Below are positions 28,500 through 39,225 of a stretch of DNA of 64,000 nt, in pieces (positions within the stretch are counted from its first letter, which is position 1; the number at the start of each line of letters is the position of its first letter). The DNA lies in NCBI GenBank assembly GCA_015066385.1, contig SVOJ01000010.1, positions 1 to 64,000 of the forward strand, read 5' to 3'. The notes below the pieces were generated by a model. That model did not search any database. It was not told where the DNA came from and worked only from the letters and a program-made list of their open reading frames with translations. The translations under genes were made by a program, and so were the position numbers. The stretch is from Oscillospiraceae bacterium (lineage in GTDB: Bacteria; Bacillota; Clostridia; Oscillospirales; Acutalibacteraceae).

Positions 28500-28613
28500 T
28501 TAGCCCTGGCGCTGCTTATGCTTGGGGTTTTCACAGATAACCATGATTTTGCCCTTGCGCTTGATAACTTTGCACTTCTCGCACATTTTCTTGACAGAAG
28601 GTCTGACTTTCAT
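28500..28613 (-). CDS. rpmJ: 50S ribosomal protein L36, zinc-binding form
   Basis: 37 residues, [20 protein letters not shown] to KHKQRQG. The zinc ligands are two cysteines of CEKC, a third cysteine and a histidine, so this is the C+ paralogue. A GGAGG site precedes ATG 28613. The gene lies between infA and rpsM, its usual place. Confidence 0.97.
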   Translation of the reverse strand: MKVRPSVKKMCEKCKVIKRKGKIMVICENPKHKQRQG

Positions 28614-28635
28614 TGTGTTACCTCCTAATTTTTCC

Positions 28636-28854
28636 TTATTTGGAACGCCATGTAATGCGGCCTCTGGTAAGGTCGTAGGGCGATAACTCGACCGTTACCT
28701 TATCACCGGGAAGAATACGGATGTAGTTCATACGCAGTTTACCGGAGATATGGGCCAGAATCTGCTTACCGTTTTCCAGTTCAACCTGGAAGGTAGCATT
28801 CGGGAGAGCTTCTACAACGATCCCCTCAATTTCAATGTTATCCTGTTTAGACAT
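28636..28854 (-). CDS. infA: Translation initiation factor IF-1
   Basis: 72 residues, the exact usual length: one S1-type OB fold with IEVEG-like start ([18 protein letters not shown]) and [21 protein letters not shown]-1 blocks the A site during initiation. It lies between map and rpmJ. Confidence 0.98.
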   Translation of the reverse strand: MSKQDNIEIEGIVVEALPNATFQVELENGKQILAHISGKLRMNYIRILPGDKVTVELSPYDLTRGRITWRSK

Positions 28855-28904
28855 TCACTTTACCTCCAATTTGTTATGGCTTGCGAGCGATACCTTTGTC
28901 GGTG

Positions 28905-29657
28905 TCACGGCTGTGTCAGAATCAGACAGTCGCCTTTTGTGACAGCGACGGTATGTTCAAAGTGAGCAGACAGTTTACCGTCTGCGGTAACGACCGTCCA
29001 GTCGTTATCCAGAACTTTTACGTCATGCGTTCCCTCGTTGATCATCGGTTCGATCGCTAAAGTCATGCCGGGGAACAGGCGGGCACCGCGGTTGGGTGCA
29101 CCGTAATTGGGGACCGACGGGTCTTCATGGAGTTTGGTGCCGATGCCGTGTCCCGTGTAGGAACGAACAACACCGTAACCTCTTGCCGTACAATACTCAT
29201 AAATCGCAGCGCCGATATCACCGAGTCTGCCGCCAGCAACACACTTTGTAAGCCCTATATAAAGTGCTTCTCTTGTTGTGTCGCACAGCCGCTGCGCTTG
29301 GGGAGAAATCTTCCCGCAAGCGAAAGTGGCGGCATTGTCGCCGTGATAGCCCTGGTAAACAGCACCAAGATCTATGCTGACGATATCGCCTTCGCGAATA
29401 ATGTGTTTTTTGTCCGGAATACCGTGAATGACCTCGTTATTGACGGATATGCAGCAGGTAGCAGGGAAACCGTTATAATTCAGGAAATTCGGCTTTGCGT
29501 TCTGACTGACGATGTAGTCATACGCGATCTTATCGATCTCAGCCGTTGTAATTCCGGGTTGGACGGCCTCCCCCGCAATTTTCAGTGCCGTGGCGGAAAT
29601 TCTTCCTGCCTCACGCATAAGTTCAATTTCTTTTTGCGATTTCAGCACAATACCCAT
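28905..29657 (-). CDS. map: Methionine aminopeptidase, type I
   Basis: Removes the starting methionine from new proteins. 250 residues; the metal ligands are all visible: aspartates in SIDLGAVYQGYHGDNAATF, histidine in GHGIG, glutamate in AIEPMINEG and in HFEHTVAV. No SEC-type N-terminal zinc extension. Starts three bases after the adk stop, translationally coupled. Confidence 0.98.
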   Translation of the reverse strand: MGIVLKSQKEIELMREAGRISATALKIAGEAVQPGITTAEIDKIAYDYIVSQNAKPNFLNYNGFPATCCISVNNEVIHGIPDKKHIIREGDIVSIDLGAVYQGYHGDNAATFACGKISPQAQRLCDTTREALYIGLTKCVAGGRLGDIGAAIYEYCTARGYGVVRSYTGHGIGTKLHEDPSVPNYGAPNRGARLFPGMTLAIEPMINEGTHDVKVLDNDWTVVTADGKLSAHFEHTVAVTKGDCLILTQP

Positions 29658-29660
29658 TGC

Positions 29661-30293
29661 TTATTCCTCCACCGCTTTCAGGGTCAGAGCAGTCGTATCA
29701 GCGACTTCTTCCTGTCCCTCTACCATGCGAAGGATACCCTTCTTTGCATAGTAATCCTTGAGCGGTTCTGTTTCGGCGTGGTAGATCTTCAATCGTTCAA
29801 GAACTGTTTCGGGTTCGTCGTCCTTACGGATGATGAGAGATTCCGAGCAGTTGTTGCATACGCCGTCCACAGCGGGTTTCTTGTACTCGATGTGGTAAGT
29901 AGCACCGCACTTCGGACAGACACGTCTGCCGGACATACGGGCAACGATGCGTTCATCTGCAACTTCGATGTCGATTACCTTGTCGATCGCGATGCCCATT
30001 TCGTCAAGCGCTTCGGCCTGCGGAATGGTTCTCGGAAAACCGTCAAGAATGAAACCGTTTGCACAGTCGTCAGAAACGAGTCTGTCACGGATGATACCGA
30101 TAACGACTTCATCGGGAACGAGCTGGCCGGCTTCTATAAAAGATTTCGCCTTGAGCCCCATAGGGGTCCCGGTGCGAAGAGCCTCGCGGATGATATTACC
30201 CGTCGAGATGGTCGGAATCGCAAGCTTTTCAGCTACGATCTCAGCCTGTGTGCCTTTGCCTGCACCGGGGGCGCCGAGGAAAATTATTTTCAT
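29661..30293 (-). CDS. adk: Adenylate kinase, zinc-LID form
   Basis: Interconverts ATP and AMP with two ADP. From ATG 30293 (AAGGAG site) it is 210 residues and begins MKIIFLGAPGAGKGTQ, the Walker A loop; an in-frame codon six residues earlier is less likely. The LID carries CPKC ... CNNC, a zinc site common in firmicutes. DGFPRT and the LID arginines are present. It lies between secY and map. Confidence 0.98.
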   Translation of the reverse strand: MKIIFLGAPGAGKGTQAEIVAEKLAIPTISTGNIIREALRTGTPMGLKAKSFIEAGQLVPDEVVIGIIRDRLVSDDCANGFILDGFPRTIPQAEALDEMGIAIDKVIDIEVADERIVARMSGRRVCPKCGATYHIEYKKPAVDGVCNNCSESLIIRKDDEPETVLERLKIYHAETEPLKDYYAKKGILRMVEGQEEVADTTALTLKAVEE

Positions 30294-30303
30294 ACGCGTC
30301 TCC

Positions 30304-31629
30304 TTAATCAAGGAAGCCCTTGTAGTGACGCATCATCATCTGGCTTTCGAGCTGTCTTACGGTTTCAAGAGCAACACCGACAAGAATGATGATCGAAGTA
30401 CCGCCGATGGATACGTTGACCGGGAATTCTGCCAAAGTGGTGATGTCTGTGAAGAGAACCGGGTAAAGAGCTACGACACTGAGAAGCAGTGCGCCCAGAA
30501 GGATGAGTTTGGAAAGAACTTTTGCGATATAGTCCGCAGTGGGACGACCGGTACGGATACCGGGGATGACACCGCTGTTCTTTGCGAGGTTGTTTGCCAT
30601 TTCAATCGGATTGTACTGAATCGATGCATAGAAGTATGCAAAGAAGATGATCAACAGGAAGTAGATCACTGCGTACACCGGAGAAGTGTTATGGAACCAA
30701 CCGAAGAACATCTGACCGAAGCCGTCTTCCTTGAGTTTGCTTTCAACAAACATTTCAATGGTGGGAGGCAGGGACAGAATAGAGCTTGCGAAGATGACCG
30801 GAAGAACACCGGAAAGGTTGACCTTCAGCGGGATATTCGAGCTCTGGCCGCCGTACATCTTACGGCCGACAACTCTCTTGGCATACTGAATGGGGATTCT
30901 GCGTTCTGCGCCGTCCATCCAGCAGATGAAAACGATCATGCCGAGAAGAGAGATGAAAGCGATCGGAACGATCAGATAGTACCACGAACCCTGCTGATAA
31001 GCAGTCATGATCAACTGATAGAGGATCGTGGGGATACGGGATACGATGCCTGCGAACAGGATCAGGGAGATACCGTTGCCGATACCCTTGTTGTTGATCT
31101 GTTCACCCAGCCACATGACAACGGTGCTGCCGGCGGTCAGTGTCAGAATAACGACAAGACCCTGGAAGACAGCGGCAAAACCGGTGTAGGGGTTGCCTGC
31201 ATGGTCAGTGGTAAGCATTGTACCGGAACTCCAGATGTATACGAAGAAAGCGATACTCTGGAGAAGAGCAAGACCGACAGTGACATAACGAGTGATAACA
31301 CCCATCTTCTTGCGGCCTTCTTCACCCTCTTTGGCAAGATTGCCGAGGGCAGGAATAGCTACGGTGAGAAGCTCAATAATAATGGAAGCATTGATGTAGG
31401 GAGTAATACCCAGAGCGAACAAGCGTCCATAGTTAAAAGCATCACCGGTCAGCATGGTAAGGTAGCTGATGAACGTACCTTCAGCACCCGCTGCAAGTCC
31501 TTCGGTAATATCGACGAACGGAACGGGAACCGCACAACCGAGTCTGAACAGGAAGAGAATGAAAATCGTATAGATGATCTTCTTACGCAGATCCGGGATT
31601 TTCCATGCGTTGATAACTGTTTTTAACAT
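30304..31629 (-). CDS. secY: Preprotein translocase subunit SecY
   Basis: Central channel of the Sec translocon. 441 residues, ten membrane helices expected. Family blocks include the N-terminal PDLRKKIIYTIFILFLFRLG, the plug region and the late GxRPGxxT-type block (NSGVIPGIRTGRPTADYI). Follows rplO with a 51-base gap, as in most spc operons. Confidence 0.98.
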   Translation of the reverse strand: MLKTVINAWKIPDLRKKIIYTIFILFLFRLGCAVPVPFVDITEGLAAGAEGTFISYLTMLTGDAFNYGRLFALGITPYINASIIIELLTVAIPALGNLAKEGEEGRKKMGVITRYVTVGLALLQSIAFFVYIWSSGTMLTTDHAGNPYTGFAAVFQGLVVILTLTAGSTVVMWLGEQINNKGIGNGISLILFAGIVSRIPTILYQLIMTAYQQGSWYYLIVPIAFISLLGMIVFICWMDGAERRIPIQYAKRVVGRKMYGGQSSNIPLKVNLSGVLPVIFASSILSLPPTIEMFVESKLKEDGFGQMFFGWFHNTSPVYAVIYFLLIIFFAYFYASIQYNPIEMANNLAKNSGVIPGIRTGRPTADYIAKVLSKLILLGALLLSVVALYPVLFTDITTLAEFPVNVSIGGTSIIILVGVALETVRQLESQMMMRHYKGFLD

Positions 31630-31680
31630 TCGTTGACACGCTCCTTCTTTTTCCGTTTAGAATTTAAGATTGAGATGCAC

Positions 31681-32124
31681 TCAGATAACTTCGGCAGTGC
31701 CGCCTGCTGCTTCAATCTTTTCCTTTGCGGATTTGGAGAACGCATTGGCCTTAACAGTGAACTTCTTGGTCAGTTCGCCGTGGCCGAGAACTTTGATGCC
31801 GTCAAGTTCTTTCTTGACAAGGCCGCTGTTCAGCAGAGCCTCGGTATCGATGACGGCGCCGTTTTCGAAAACTTCTTCCAGGGAAGCAAGGTTCACAATA
31901 GCGATTTCCTTAGCGAAAATGTTGTTGAAACCTCTCTTGGGAAGTCTTCTCTGGAGGGGCATCTGGCCGCCTTCGAAGCCGGGATTCATACCGCGGCCGG
32001 CTCTTGCCTTCTGACCCTTGTGACCCTTACCGGCGGTTTTTCCCTGACCGGATGCGGGACCTCTGCCTATACGCTTTACCGGAACGTTGGAACCGGGAGC
32101 AGGCGATAACTCGTGCAATTTCAT
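31681..32124 (-). CDS. rplO: 50S ribosomal protein L15
   Basis: 147 residues, full length. Starts [13 protein letters not shown], then the glycine/arginine-rich [21 protein letters not shown] extension that threads into 23S rRNA, then the globular domain. Placed between rpmD and secY. Confidence 0.98.
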   Translation of the reverse strand: MKLHELSPAPGSNVPVKRIGRGPASGQGKTAGKGHKGQKARAGRGMNPGFEGGQMPLQRRLPKRGFNNIFAKEIAIVNLASLEEVFENGAVIDTEALLNSGLVKKELDGIKVLGHGELTKKFTVKANAFSKSAKEKIEAAGGTAEVI

Positions 32125-32145
32125 AATAAGTCGTCCTTTCTGCTC

Positions 32146-32325
32146 TTACGCTTCAGTAACCTCGAGAAGGAAACCGATCTTATGAATTTTACCTCTGGTC
32201 TGTGCGTTATCGGGCTGAACGGTTACGTCGCCGATCTTGCGAAGACCGAGAGAGTTAGCGGTGGCAATCTGGTCCTTTTTAGTGCCGATCAGGCTCTTTG
32301 CGAGCTTAATTTTGATTTCTGCCAT
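32146..32325 (-). CDS. rpmD: 50S ribosomal protein L30
   Basis: 59 residues from ATG 32325 with a GGAG site. Reads [20 protein letters not shown], then LGLRKIGD and ends [11 protein letters not shown], the L30 pattern. Placed between rpsE and rplO as usual. Confidence 0.97.
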   Translation of the reverse strand: MAEIKIKLAKSLIGTKKDQIATANSLGLRKIGDVTVQPDNAQTRGKIHKIGFLLEVTEA

Positions 32326-32338
32326 GACTGCACACTCC

Positions 32339-32851
32339 TTAACCTAAAATTTCGCTTACGGACTTGCCTCTGGTAGCTGCAACATCTTCTGCGTTGCGAA
32401 GCTGCATAAGTCCGTTGAGAGTTGCTCTGACGACGTTGCAGGGATTGTTCGAACGAAGAGCCTTCGTACGGATATCCTTGATACCGACCGTCTCAACAAC
32501 GGCACGAACCGGGCCGCCGGCGATAACACCGGTACCGGGGGCAGCGGGCTTCATAAGAACGACGCCTGCGCCGAACTTGCCGATGACTTCGTGCGGAATG
32601 GTTGTACCCTTGAGTGCAACCTTAGTCAAATTCTTCTTTGCATCTTCGATGCCCTTGCGGATAGCATCCGGAACTTCGTTGGATTTACCGAGACCGAAGC
32701 CGATGGTGCCTTTGCCGTCGCCTACGACTACGAGAGCCGAGAACTTCATGACACGGCCGCCCTTAACGGTTTTGGAAACACGGTTGATAGCGACAACTCT
32801 TTCGATGTATTCGCTGTTGTTTTCTCTGTTCTGAGAATCAAATCTGGCCAA
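32339..32851 (-). CDS. rpsE: 30S ribosomal protein S5
   Basis: 170 residues. The double-stranded RNA-binding domain starts at [17 protein letters not shown] and the second domain carries [16 protein letters not shown]5 shapes decoding fidelity and the mRNA entry tunnel. Full length. Confidence 0.98.
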   Translation of the reverse strand: MARFDSQNRENNSEYIERVVAINRVSKTVKGGRVMKFSALVVVGDGKGTIGFGLGKSNEVPDAIRKGIEDAKKNLTKVALKGTTIPHEVIGKFGAGVVLMKPAAPGTGVIAGGPVRAVVETVGIKDIRTKALRSNNPCNVVRATLNGLMQLRNAEDVAATRGKSVSEILG

Positions 32852-32870
32852 AATTGTTTCCTCCTTCTCG

Positions 32871-33230
32871 TTAGAACTTCAGGCCGCCCTCGCGGGCGCC
32901 TTCGGCCAAGCCTTGTACACGGCCGTGATAGATGTAACCGCCGCGGTCAAATACGCATTCTTCAATGCCATTTGCAACGGCTCTTTCTGCAAGCAGTTTG
33001 CCAACCTTCTTGGCGGCATCGATGTTTCCGCCGTATTCAGCGAAATCCTTCTCGACGGTGGAAGCAGCGGCGAGAGTGACACCCTTATCGTCATCGATAA
33101 GCTGCGCATAGATATGCTTCAGGGAGCGGAAAACATTCAGACGGGGACAAGCAGCTGTGCCGTGGATCTTACCGCGGACTCTCTTATGGCGCTGCTGTCT
33201 TGCCTTAGCAGTATTAGGTCTGTTTACCAT
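32871..33230 (-). CDS. rplR: 50S ribosomal protein L18
   Basis: 119 residues. [23 protein letters not shown] and [24 protein letters not shown] are the 5S rRNA-binding L18 blocks. Full length. Confidence 0.98.
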   Translation of the reverse strand: MVNRPNTAKARQQRHKRVRGKIHGTAACPRLNVFRSLKHIYAQLIDDDKGVTLAAASTVEKDFAEYGGNIDAAKKVGKLLAERAVANGIEECVFDRGGYIYHGRVQGLAEGAREGGLKF

Positions 33231-33248
33231 ATTCGTTCACTCCTTATC

Positions 33249-33794
33249 TTATTTACCGCCCTTACCGGACTTGCCTTCCTTGCGGCGTACGACTTCATCG
33301 ACATACTTGATGCCTTTGCCCTTGTAGGGTTCGGGCGGACGAACCGCACGAATCTCACAAGCGAACTGGCCGACGACCTGCTTGTCAGAACCGGAAACGA
33401 CGATCTTATTCGGAGCGGGTACTTCGATGGTTACGCCTTCGGGCGGATCCATCTTCACCGTGTGGGAATAGCCGACGGTCAGAACGATGCTCTTGCCATC
33501 CATTGCGGCACGGTAACCGACACCGACAATTTCAAGTTCCTTTTTGAAGCCTGTGCTGACGCCTTCGACCATATTGCTGATGAGGGTACGAGTGAGGCCG
33601 TGCAGAGCTCTGTTTTCCTTTTCGTCGTTGGGACGGGAAACAGTGATAACACCGGCATCAAGCTCGATGCTCATGTTGCTGTTGAAAGTTCCGGAAAGAG
33701 TACCCTTGGGACCTTTAACGGTGACTGCGCTGCCGTCGATGGTGACGTCAACACCTGCCGGAACTGTAATAGGCTTTCTGCCAATACGAGACAT
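33249..33794 (-). CDS. rplF: 50S ribosomal protein L6
   Basis: 181 residues: SRIGRKPI start and the C-terminal [11 protein letters not shown] signature near residues 154-164. L6 binds near the sarcin-ricin loop. Full length. Confidence 0.98.
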   Translation of the reverse strand: MSRIGRKPITVPAGVDVTIDGSAVTVKGPKGTLSGTFNSNMSIELDAGVITVSRPNDEKENRALHGLTRTLISNMVEGVSTGFKKELEIVGVGYRAAMDGKSIVLTVGYSHTVKMDPPEGVTIEVPAPNKIVVSGSDKQVVGQFACEIRAVRPPEPYKGKGIKYVDEVVRRKEGKSGKGGK

Positions 33795-33808
33795 CCCTTT
33801 GTACCTCC

Positions 33809-34207
33809 TTACCAGACATATGCAAGGACTTCGCCGCCGATGTTGGCTTTGCGAGCATCCTTATCGGTCATAATACCCTTGGATGTGGAGAGGATTGCAA
33901 TGCCGAGACCTTTCATGACTTTCGGCATATTCTCTACATCGGAATAAATACGCAGGCCGGGCTTGGAAACTCTGCGTATACCCATGAGAACCTGGGATTT
34001 GTTGGGACCGTACTTGAGAGCGATTTCGATAACGCCCTGTTTACCGTCGTCAACAACTTTAAAACTCTTAATGTATCCCTCGTCAACAAGAATCTGGGCG
34101 ATAGCCTTCTTCATATTGGATGCGGGGACGGACACCGTGTCGTGCTTAGCAGAATTTGCGTTTCTGATTCTGGTAAGCATATCAGCGATGGGATCGGTAA
34201 TCTGCAT
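33809..34207 (-). CDS. rpsH: 30S ribosomal protein S8
   Basis: 132 residues. Starts [15 protein letters not shown] and ends with [20 protein letters not shown], the 16S-binding region. S8 is a known autoregulator of the spc operon in E. coli; no clear mimic site was identified here. Confidence 0.98.
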   Translation of the reverse strand: MQITDPIADMLTRIRNANSAKHDTVSVPASNMKKAIAQILVDEGYIKSFKVVDDGKQGVIEIALKYGPNKSQVLMGIRRVSKPGLRIYSDVENMPKVMKGLGIAILSTSKGIMTDKDARKANIGGEVLAYVW

Positions 34208-34237
34208 GCCGTAAACCTCCTTTACTTAAAGCTATAA

Positions 34238-34423
34238 TTACCAGCTTGCTTTCTTAACACCGGGAATCTGGCCTGCATGAGCCAGTTCTCTGAAGCAGAT
34301 ACGGCATACACCATACTTACGAAGGTAAGCGTGGGGTCTTCCGCAGATCTTGCATCTGTTATAAGCTCTTGTCGAATACTTCGCGGGTCTTGCCTGACTG
34401 ACTTTTTTAGATGTCTTTGCCAT
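34238..34423 (-). CDS. rpsN: 30S ribosomal protein S14, type Z
   Basis: 61 residues, the short zinc form: [20 protein letters not shown] supplies the four cysteines. Ends with the usual PGVKKASW. Placed between rplE and rpsH. Confidence 0.98.
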   Translation of the reverse strand: MAKTSKKVSQARPAKYSTRAYNRCKICGRPHAYLRKYGVCRICFRELAHAGQIPGVKKASW

Positions 34424-34437
34424 TATCTTTCCCCTCC

Positions 34438-34977
34438 TTATTTAGCAAACGGAGCGCCCATGAGAGCAAGAAGTTCTCTGGCTTCTTCGTCTGTCTGTGC
34501 GGTAGTGACGATGCAGATGTCCATACCGCGGACTTTGTCGATCTTATCGTAGTCGATTTCGGGGAAAATCAGCTGTTCCTTGATACCGACAGCATAGTTG
34601 CCTCTGCCGTCGAAGGAGTTGGGGTTGATCCCTCTGAAGTCACGCACTCTCGGAAGAGCGAGGTTGAAGAATCTGTCGAGGAACTCGTACATCTTTTCGC
34701 CTCTGAGCGTAACCTTAACACCGTTGGGCATACCTTCACGAAGCTTGAAGTTAGCGACGGACTTCTTTGCCAGACAGACAACGGGTTTCTGACCGGTGAT
34801 CTGTGCGATATCGCCGCAGATGGCATCGAGAGCCTTCGGATTTTCACGGGCTTCGCCGCAGCCGACGTTGACAACGATCTTGTCAATCTTCGGAATCTGC
34901 ATAACGCTCTTGTAGTTGAATTTCTTCATGAGAGCCGGAGCGACGTCGGCTTTGTACATTTCTTTAAGTCTTGCCAT
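34438..34977 (-). CDS. rplE: 50S ribosomal protein L5
   Basis: 179 residues. [21 protein letters not shown] and the [24 protein letters not shown] block are diagnostic. L5 binds 5S rRNA and contacts the P-site tRNA. Full length. Confidence 0.98.
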   Translation of the reverse strand: MARLKEMYKADVAPALMKKFNYKSVMQIPKIDKIVVNVGCGEARENPKALDAICGDIAQITGQKPVVCLAKKSVANFKLREGMPNGVKVTLRGEKMYEFLDRFFNLALPRVRDFRGINPNSFDGRGNYAVGIKEQLIFPEIDYDKIDKVRGMDICIVTTAQTDEEARELLALMGAPFAK

Positions 34978-34995
34978 TGTTATCGTCCTCCCTCA

Positions 34996-35316
34996 TTAAA
35001 ACTGTGCGCTGCACTTTTTGCAGACGCGAACTTTGTTGCCCTTGGAATCGATCTGATGACCGACTCTGACAGCCTTGCCGCACTTGGGGCAAACAAGCTG
35101 AACCTTGTCTGCGTAGAGAGCACTTTCAGCCTCGATACGGCCGCCTGCTTCACCCATTCTGCGGGGCTTCACATGCTTGGTGACAATGTTGATACCTTCA
35201 ACAATGACCTTGCCTTCGGAGGGGCTGACCTGCAGAACCTTGCCGGTCTTGCCTCTGTCTTTGCCGTTGATAACCATAACGGTATCGCCGGTCTTAACAT
35301 GAACTTTATTACTCAT
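34996..35316 (-). CDS. rplX: 50S ribosomal protein L24
   Basis: 106 residues: KOW domain (KTGDTVMVINGKDRGKTGKV) then a C-terminal part with CPKCGK and CKKC, a likely zinc ribbon seen in some L24 proteins. Initiates 50S assembly. Confidence 0.97.
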   Translation of the reverse strand: MSNKVHVKTGDTVMVINGKDRGKTGKVLQVSPSEGKVIVEGINIVTKHVKPRRMGEAGGRIEAESALYADKVQLVCPKCGKAVRVGHQIDSKGNKVRVCKKCSAQF

Positions 35317-35330
35317 TGCGCACCTCCGAA

Positions 35331-35699
35331 TTAAAGTACTTCGGGAGCGAGGGAGAGAATCTTGGTGTATTCGTGATCACGAAGTTCTCTTGCCACAGGC
35401 CCAAAAATACGGGTACCCTTGGGGTTCTTGTCAGCCTGGATAATAACGGCTGCATTTTCATCAAAGCGGATATAGGTTCCGTCGTCTCTGCGGACACCCT
35501 TTGCGGAGCGAACGATGACTGCCTTCACGACATCACCCTTTTTCACAACGCCGCCGGGAGTAGCCTTTTTAACAGAAGCGACTACAACGTCACCGATATT
35601 GGCATATTTTCTGCCGGTACCGCCGAGTACGCGGATGCACATAAGCTCCTTAGCACCGGTGTTATCGGCGACTTTGAGTAAAGTCTGTTGCTGAATCAT
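35331..35699 (-). CDS. rplN: 50S ribosomal protein L14
   Basis: 122 residues, the exact usual length. Starts [20 protein letters not shown] and carries [16 protein letters not shown]14 contacts 16S rRNA and forms an intersubunit bridge. Confidence 0.98.
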   Translation of the reverse strand: MIQQQTLLKVADNTGAKELMCIRVLGGTGRKYANIGDVVVASVKKATPGGVVKKGDVVKAVIVRSAKGVRRDDGTYIRFDENAAVIIQADKNPKGTRIFGPVARELRDHEYTKILSLAPEVL

Positions 35700-35713
35700 A
35701 ATGTGCCTCCTTC

Positions 35714-35968
35714 TTATTTAGCTTTTTCGATGATTTCAACCACACGCCATCTCTTATCTTTGGAGAGGGGTCTGGTTTCCATCAGAAGAACACGGTCACC
35801 GATACCGCATTCGTTGTTTTCGTCGTGTGCCTTAAGATTGATGGTACGGTTAACGATCTTCTTGTAAAGAGGATGGCGAACCTTATCTTGAACAGCGACA
35901 ACAACTGTCTTGTCCATTTTGTCGCTCTTAACAATACCGACGCGGGTTTTTCTCAAATTACGTTCCAT
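35714..35968 (-). CDS. rpsQ: 30S ribosomal protein S17
   Basis: 84 residues. [20 protein letters not shown] start and the [19 protein letters not shown] block are diagnostic of the OB-fold S17. Full length. Confidence 0.98.
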   Translation of the reverse strand: MERNLRKTRVGIVKSDKMDKTVVVAVQDKVRHPLYKKIVNRTINLKAHDENNECGIGDRVLLMETRPLSKDKRWRVVEIIEKAK

Positions 35969-35987
35969 TTATGCTTCCTCCCTTGAC

Positions 35988-36191
35988 TCAGGCATCCTTG
36001 CCGTGCAGTTCGATGTCGCGCTTAACCGTAAGGATACGGGCGATATCTTTCTTGACGGCGCTGATGCGCATCGGGTTGTCAAGCTGGTTGATGGCTTGCT
36101 GGAAGCGCAGATTGAAAAGCTCTTCCTTCAGTTTAAGGAGTTCAGCGTCCATCGCTTCGATGGTCATTGCTCTGATTTCACTGGCTTTCAT
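35988..36191 (-). CDS. rpmC: 50S ribosomal protein L29
   Basis: 67 residues, two-helix L29 ([19 protein letters not shown]). Its start overlaps the rplP stop by four bases (ATGA), so translation is coupled. Near the exit tunnel. Confidence 0.97.
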   Translation of the reverse strand: MKASEIRAMTIEAMDAELLKLKEELFNLRFQQAINQLDNPMRISAVKKDIARILTVKRDIELHGKDA

Positions 36192-36616
36192 TCTTGCTCA
36201 CCACCCTGTTCTTCCTTGGTCAATACTTTACACTTGATAGGCAGTTTAGCTGCTGCAAGACGCAGAGCTTCACGAGCCTGAGCTTCCTCAACACCGGCGA
36301 TTTCAAACATGACTCTGCCGGGCTTTACAACTGCTACCCAGTATTCCGGAGAACCTTTACCGGAACCCATTCGGGTTTCTGCAGGCTTTTCGGTAATGGG
36401 CTTATCGGGGAAGATCTTAATCCAAACCTGACCGCCACGCTTAATGGATCTGGTCATGGCAATACGGGCTGCTTCGATCTGGTTGGAGGTGATCCATGCG
36501 GGCTCGCAAGCCACAAGACCAAAATCGCCGTAGTTAACCTTATTGCCGCGATGTGCTTCGCCCTTAAGGCGACCTCTTTGCTGTCTGCGGTACTTTACAC
36601 GCTTAGGCAATAACAT
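36188..36616 (-). CDS. rplP: 50S ribosomal protein L16
   Basis: 142 residues. [16 protein letters not shown] start and the arginine-rich [24 protein letters not shown] block near the peptidyl-transferase centre. It starts two bases after rpsC. Confidence 0.98.
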   Translation of the reverse strand: MLLPKRVKYRRQQRGRLKGEAHRGNKVNYGDFGLVACEPAWITSNQIEAARIAMTRSIKRGGQVWIKIFPDKPITEKPAETRMGSGKGSPEYWVAVVKPGRVMFEIAGVEEAQAREALRLAAAKLPIKCKVLTKEEQGGEQE

Positions 36617-36618
36617 CT

Positions 36619-37317
36619 TTACGCCCTCCTGTCTCTTCTCTGATTGTTGTTTCTTCTCTGGTTGTTGTTGCGAGCACGGCCTTCGTGAAGGACTTCGCCG
36701 CTGTACAGCCAGACTTTAACGCCGATACGACCGTAAGTGGTCTTGGCTTCTGTTACACCGTAGTCAATGTCAGCTCTGATGGTCTGAAGCGGGATCGTAC
36801 CTTCTTTGTAGGTTTCGGTACGAGCGATTTCAGCACCGCCGAGTCTGCCTGCGACCTGGATCTTGATACCTCTTGCACCAAGTCTCATGGTGCTACCGAT
36901 AGCCTGCTTAACTGCACGACGGAAGGATACACGCTTTTCGAGCTGCAGAGCGATCTTTTCTGCTACGAGCTGAGCATTGAGGTCGGGCTGCTTGATTTCG
37001 ATGATGTTGATGTAAACTTCCTTGTCGCCGCCGAGCATCTTCTTGCAGGTTGCCTTGATCTTTTCGATTTCAGCACCGCCTCTGCCGATAACCATGCCGG
37101 GCTTTGCGCAGTGGATGTTGATACGGACTCTCTTGGGGTCGCGTTCAATTTCGATTTTCGGAACACCTGCGGACTCGAGGGACTTGAGGAGGTATTCACG
37201 AACGTTGTAATCTGCTACGAGGGTGTCGCCGAAGGTAGCCTTGTTTGCGTACCAGCGGGATTCCCAATCCTTGATAACACCGATTCTCAAACCGGTAGGA
37301 TTAATTTTCTGACCCAT
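36619..37317 (-). CDS. rpsC: 30S ribosomal protein S3
   Basis: 232 residues. KH domain ([20 protein letters not shown]) and C-terminal domain ending GEVLHE, then a 16-residue low-complexity [17 protein letters not shown] tail that is longer and more Asn/Gln/Arg rich than most S3 ends. S3 forms the mRNA entry helicase site. Confidence 0.98.
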   Translation of the reverse strand: MGQKINPTGLRIGVIKDWESRWYANKATFGDTLVADYNVREYLLKSLESAGVPKIEIERDPKRVRINIHCAKPGMVIGRGGAEIEKIKATCKKMLGGDKEVYINIIEIKQPDLNAQLVAEKIALQLEKRVSFRRAVKQAIGSTMRLGARGIKIQVAGRLGGAEIARTETYKEGTIPLQTIRADIDYGVTEAKTTYGRIGVKVWLYSGEVLHEGRARNNNQRRNNNQRRDRRA

Positions 37318-37337
37318 TGTTTATTCCTCCTCCCCGC

Positions 37338-37676
37338 TTATTCCTCAATTTCCTTGAGTACAAGGGTGATGTGCGACGTCTTCTTGTTGATTCTGAACGC
37401 ACGGCCGTGTGCTCTCGGTCTGATTCTCTTGAGGGTGGGACCCTGACATACGCTGCATTCTGCAACATAAAGTCTGTCGGTATCCATATTGTAGTTATGT
37501 TCCGCATTTGCGATTGCGGACTTGAGAAGCTTTGCAAGCGGTTCACACGCGGCCTTGGGCGTGTACTTCAGGATTGCCATAGCTTCATCTGCGGGCTTAT
37601 TGCGGATCAAATCCAGAACGATCTGTACCTTTCTGGGAGCGATACGCACAAAAGTCGCTTTTGCTCTTGATTCCAT
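37338..37676 (-). CDS. rplV: 50S ribosomal protein L22
   Basis: 112 residues. [18 protein letters not shown] and the loop [18 protein letters not shown] that lines the exit tunnel are intact, with no insertion in the macrolide-resistance loop. Confidence 0.98.
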   Translation of the reverse strand: MESRAKATFVRIAPRKVQIVLDLIRNKPADEAMAILKYTPKAACEPLAKLLKSAIANAEHNYNMDTDRLYVAECSVCQGPTLKRIRPRAHGRAFRINKKTSHITLVLKEIEE

Positions 37677-37698
37677 AATTTACACTCCTTTCGACCGA

Positions 37699-37980
37699 TT
37701 ATTTACCGTTGTTGGAAGTTTTGCTGCCGGCATGACCTCTGAAGGTTCTGGTCGGAGCAAATTCGCCGAGTTTGTGACCTACCATGTCTTCGGTAACATA
37801 TACCGGAACATGTTTACGTCCGTCGTGAACGGCAAAGGTATGACCAACAAATTCGGGGAAGATCGTAGAGCTGCGGCTCCACGTCTTGAGGACGATCTTT
37901 TCGCCATTCTGATTCATTTTTTCGACTCTTTCAAGCAGTTTGGGCTGCACAAAAGGTCCTTTTTTAACGCTTCTGCCCAT
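37699..37980 (-). CDS. rpsS: 30S ribosomal protein S19
   Basis: 93 residues: [11 protein letters not shown] start and [16 protein letters not shown] near the end, diagnostic for S19, which sits in the 30S head. Confidence 0.98.
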   Translation of the reverse strand: MGRSVKKGPFVQPKLLERVEKMNQNGEKIVLKTWSRSSTIFPEFVGHTFAVHDGRKHVPVYVTEDMVGHKLGEFAPTRTFRGHAGSKTSNNGK

Positions 37981-38001
37981 TATTTATTGTCTCCTTTCCG
38001 C

Positions 38002-38832
38002 TTATTTCGCATTGCGGCGCTTGACAATCAGCTTGTCGGAACGCTTATGCTTTGCACGAGTCTTATAACCAAGTGCGGGCTTGCCCCAGGGAGTAACAGG
38101 GCCGGGACGGCCGATGGGGGACTTGCCTTCACCACCACCGTGGGGGTGGTCACAGGGGTTCATAACAGAACCGCGGACTGTGGGACGGATGCCCATGTGA
38201 CGGGTACGACCTGCTTTACCGATCTTAACGTTGATGTGATCAGCGTTGCTGACGGTACCGATGGTAGCCATGCACAGAGCGGGAACGTTTCTCTGTTCAC
38301 CGGAGGGCAGACGAAGAAGAGCATAAACGCCTTCTTTAGCCATGAGCTGTGCTGCGTTGCCGGCTGCTCTTGCGAGCTGGCCGCCGCGGCCGGGATACAG
38401 TTCAACATTGTGTACGAAAGTACCTACGGGGATGTTTGCAAGCGGAAGAGCGTTACCGACTTTGATATCGACATCTTTGCCTGCTTCAACAACATCGTTG
38501 ACCTTCAGACCTTCGGGAGCAAGAATGTAGCTCTTGGTGCCGTCTTCGTACTGAATGAGTGCGATGTGTGCGGAACGGTTGGGATCGTATTCGAGAGTAA
38601 GAACGGTAGCAGCGCCTGCCTTGGTTCTCTTGAAGTCGATGATACGATATTTTTTGCGGTTGCCGCCGCCGTGATGGCGAACGGTGATTCTGCCGTAGCT
38701 GTTGCGGCCGGAAGTCTTCTTGAGGGGTTCAAGAAGGCTCTTCTCGGGAGCGACCTTTGACAGATGAGAATAATCTGTAACCGACATGTTACGACGAGCG
38801 TTGGTAGTCGGTTTGTAGACTTTAATAGCCAT
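38002..38832 (-). CDS. rplB: 50S ribosomal protein L2
   Basis: 276 residues, full length. The catalytic-centre histidine lies in the [13 protein letters not shown] block near 225-237. Start [19 protein letters not shown] is typical. Followed upstream by an unusually long 99-base gap to rplW. Confidence 0.98.
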   Translation of the reverse strand: MAIKVYKPTTNARRNMSVTDYSHLSKVAPEKSLLEPLKKTSGRNSYGRITVRHHGGGNRKKYRIIDFKRTKAGAATVLTLEYDPNRSAHIALIQYEDGTKSYILAPEGLKVNDVVEAGKDVDIKVGNALPLANIPVGTFVHNVELYPGRGGQLARAAGNAAQLMAKEGVYALLRLPSGEQRNVPALCMATIGTVSNADHINVKIGKAGRTRHMGIRPTVRGSVMNPCDHPHGGGEGKSPIGRPGPVTPWGKPALGYKTRAKHKRSDKLIVKRRNAK

Positions 38833-38931
38833 TTTCAGTCACACGCCTTTCATAATTTTGAAATAAGTGTTCATATCCGGGAGGTTTAGCGGACGGCTAT
38901 TTCCATACATCGCCAACCCGGACGGTCTTGA

Positions 38932-39225
38932 TTAGAACATTCCGTCAAAGAACTCGATGGTCTTGGAATCGTCTGTCAACGTCACAATAGCCTTTTTCCA
39001 GGAGGGCTTGTAGCCTTCGAAACGGCCGTAGCGGCGAAGATGACCGCGAACATTGATGGTATTAACCTTTTCGACCTTAACGCCGAAGATAGCTTCAACA
39101 GCGTCAGCGATCTGATACTTGTTAGCATCTTTAGCAACTGCGAAAGTGTATTTCTTGTCAGCAGTGTTGAGCATGCTTTCCTCTGTTACGATGGGACGGA
39201 GGATGATATCCTGTGCGTATTTCAT
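38932..39225 (-). CDS. rplW: 50S ribosomal protein L23
   Basis: 97 residues from ATG 39225, which overlaps the rplD stop as ATGA and follows a GGAGG site. [18 protein letters not shown] is the family start; an earlier in-frame start would overlap rplD further and add non-family sequence. L23 docks trigger factor and SRP at the tunnel exit. Confidence 0.98.
   Translation of the reverse strand: MKYAQDIILRPIVTEESMLNTADKKYTFAVAKDANKYQIADAVEAIFGVKVEKVNTINVRGHLRRYGRFEGYKPSWKKAIVTLTDDSKTIEFFDGMF

Noticed and set aside
29947-31626. 559-codon forward frame over adk and secY
   Set aside because: Runs antisense across two well-defined genes and has no motif.
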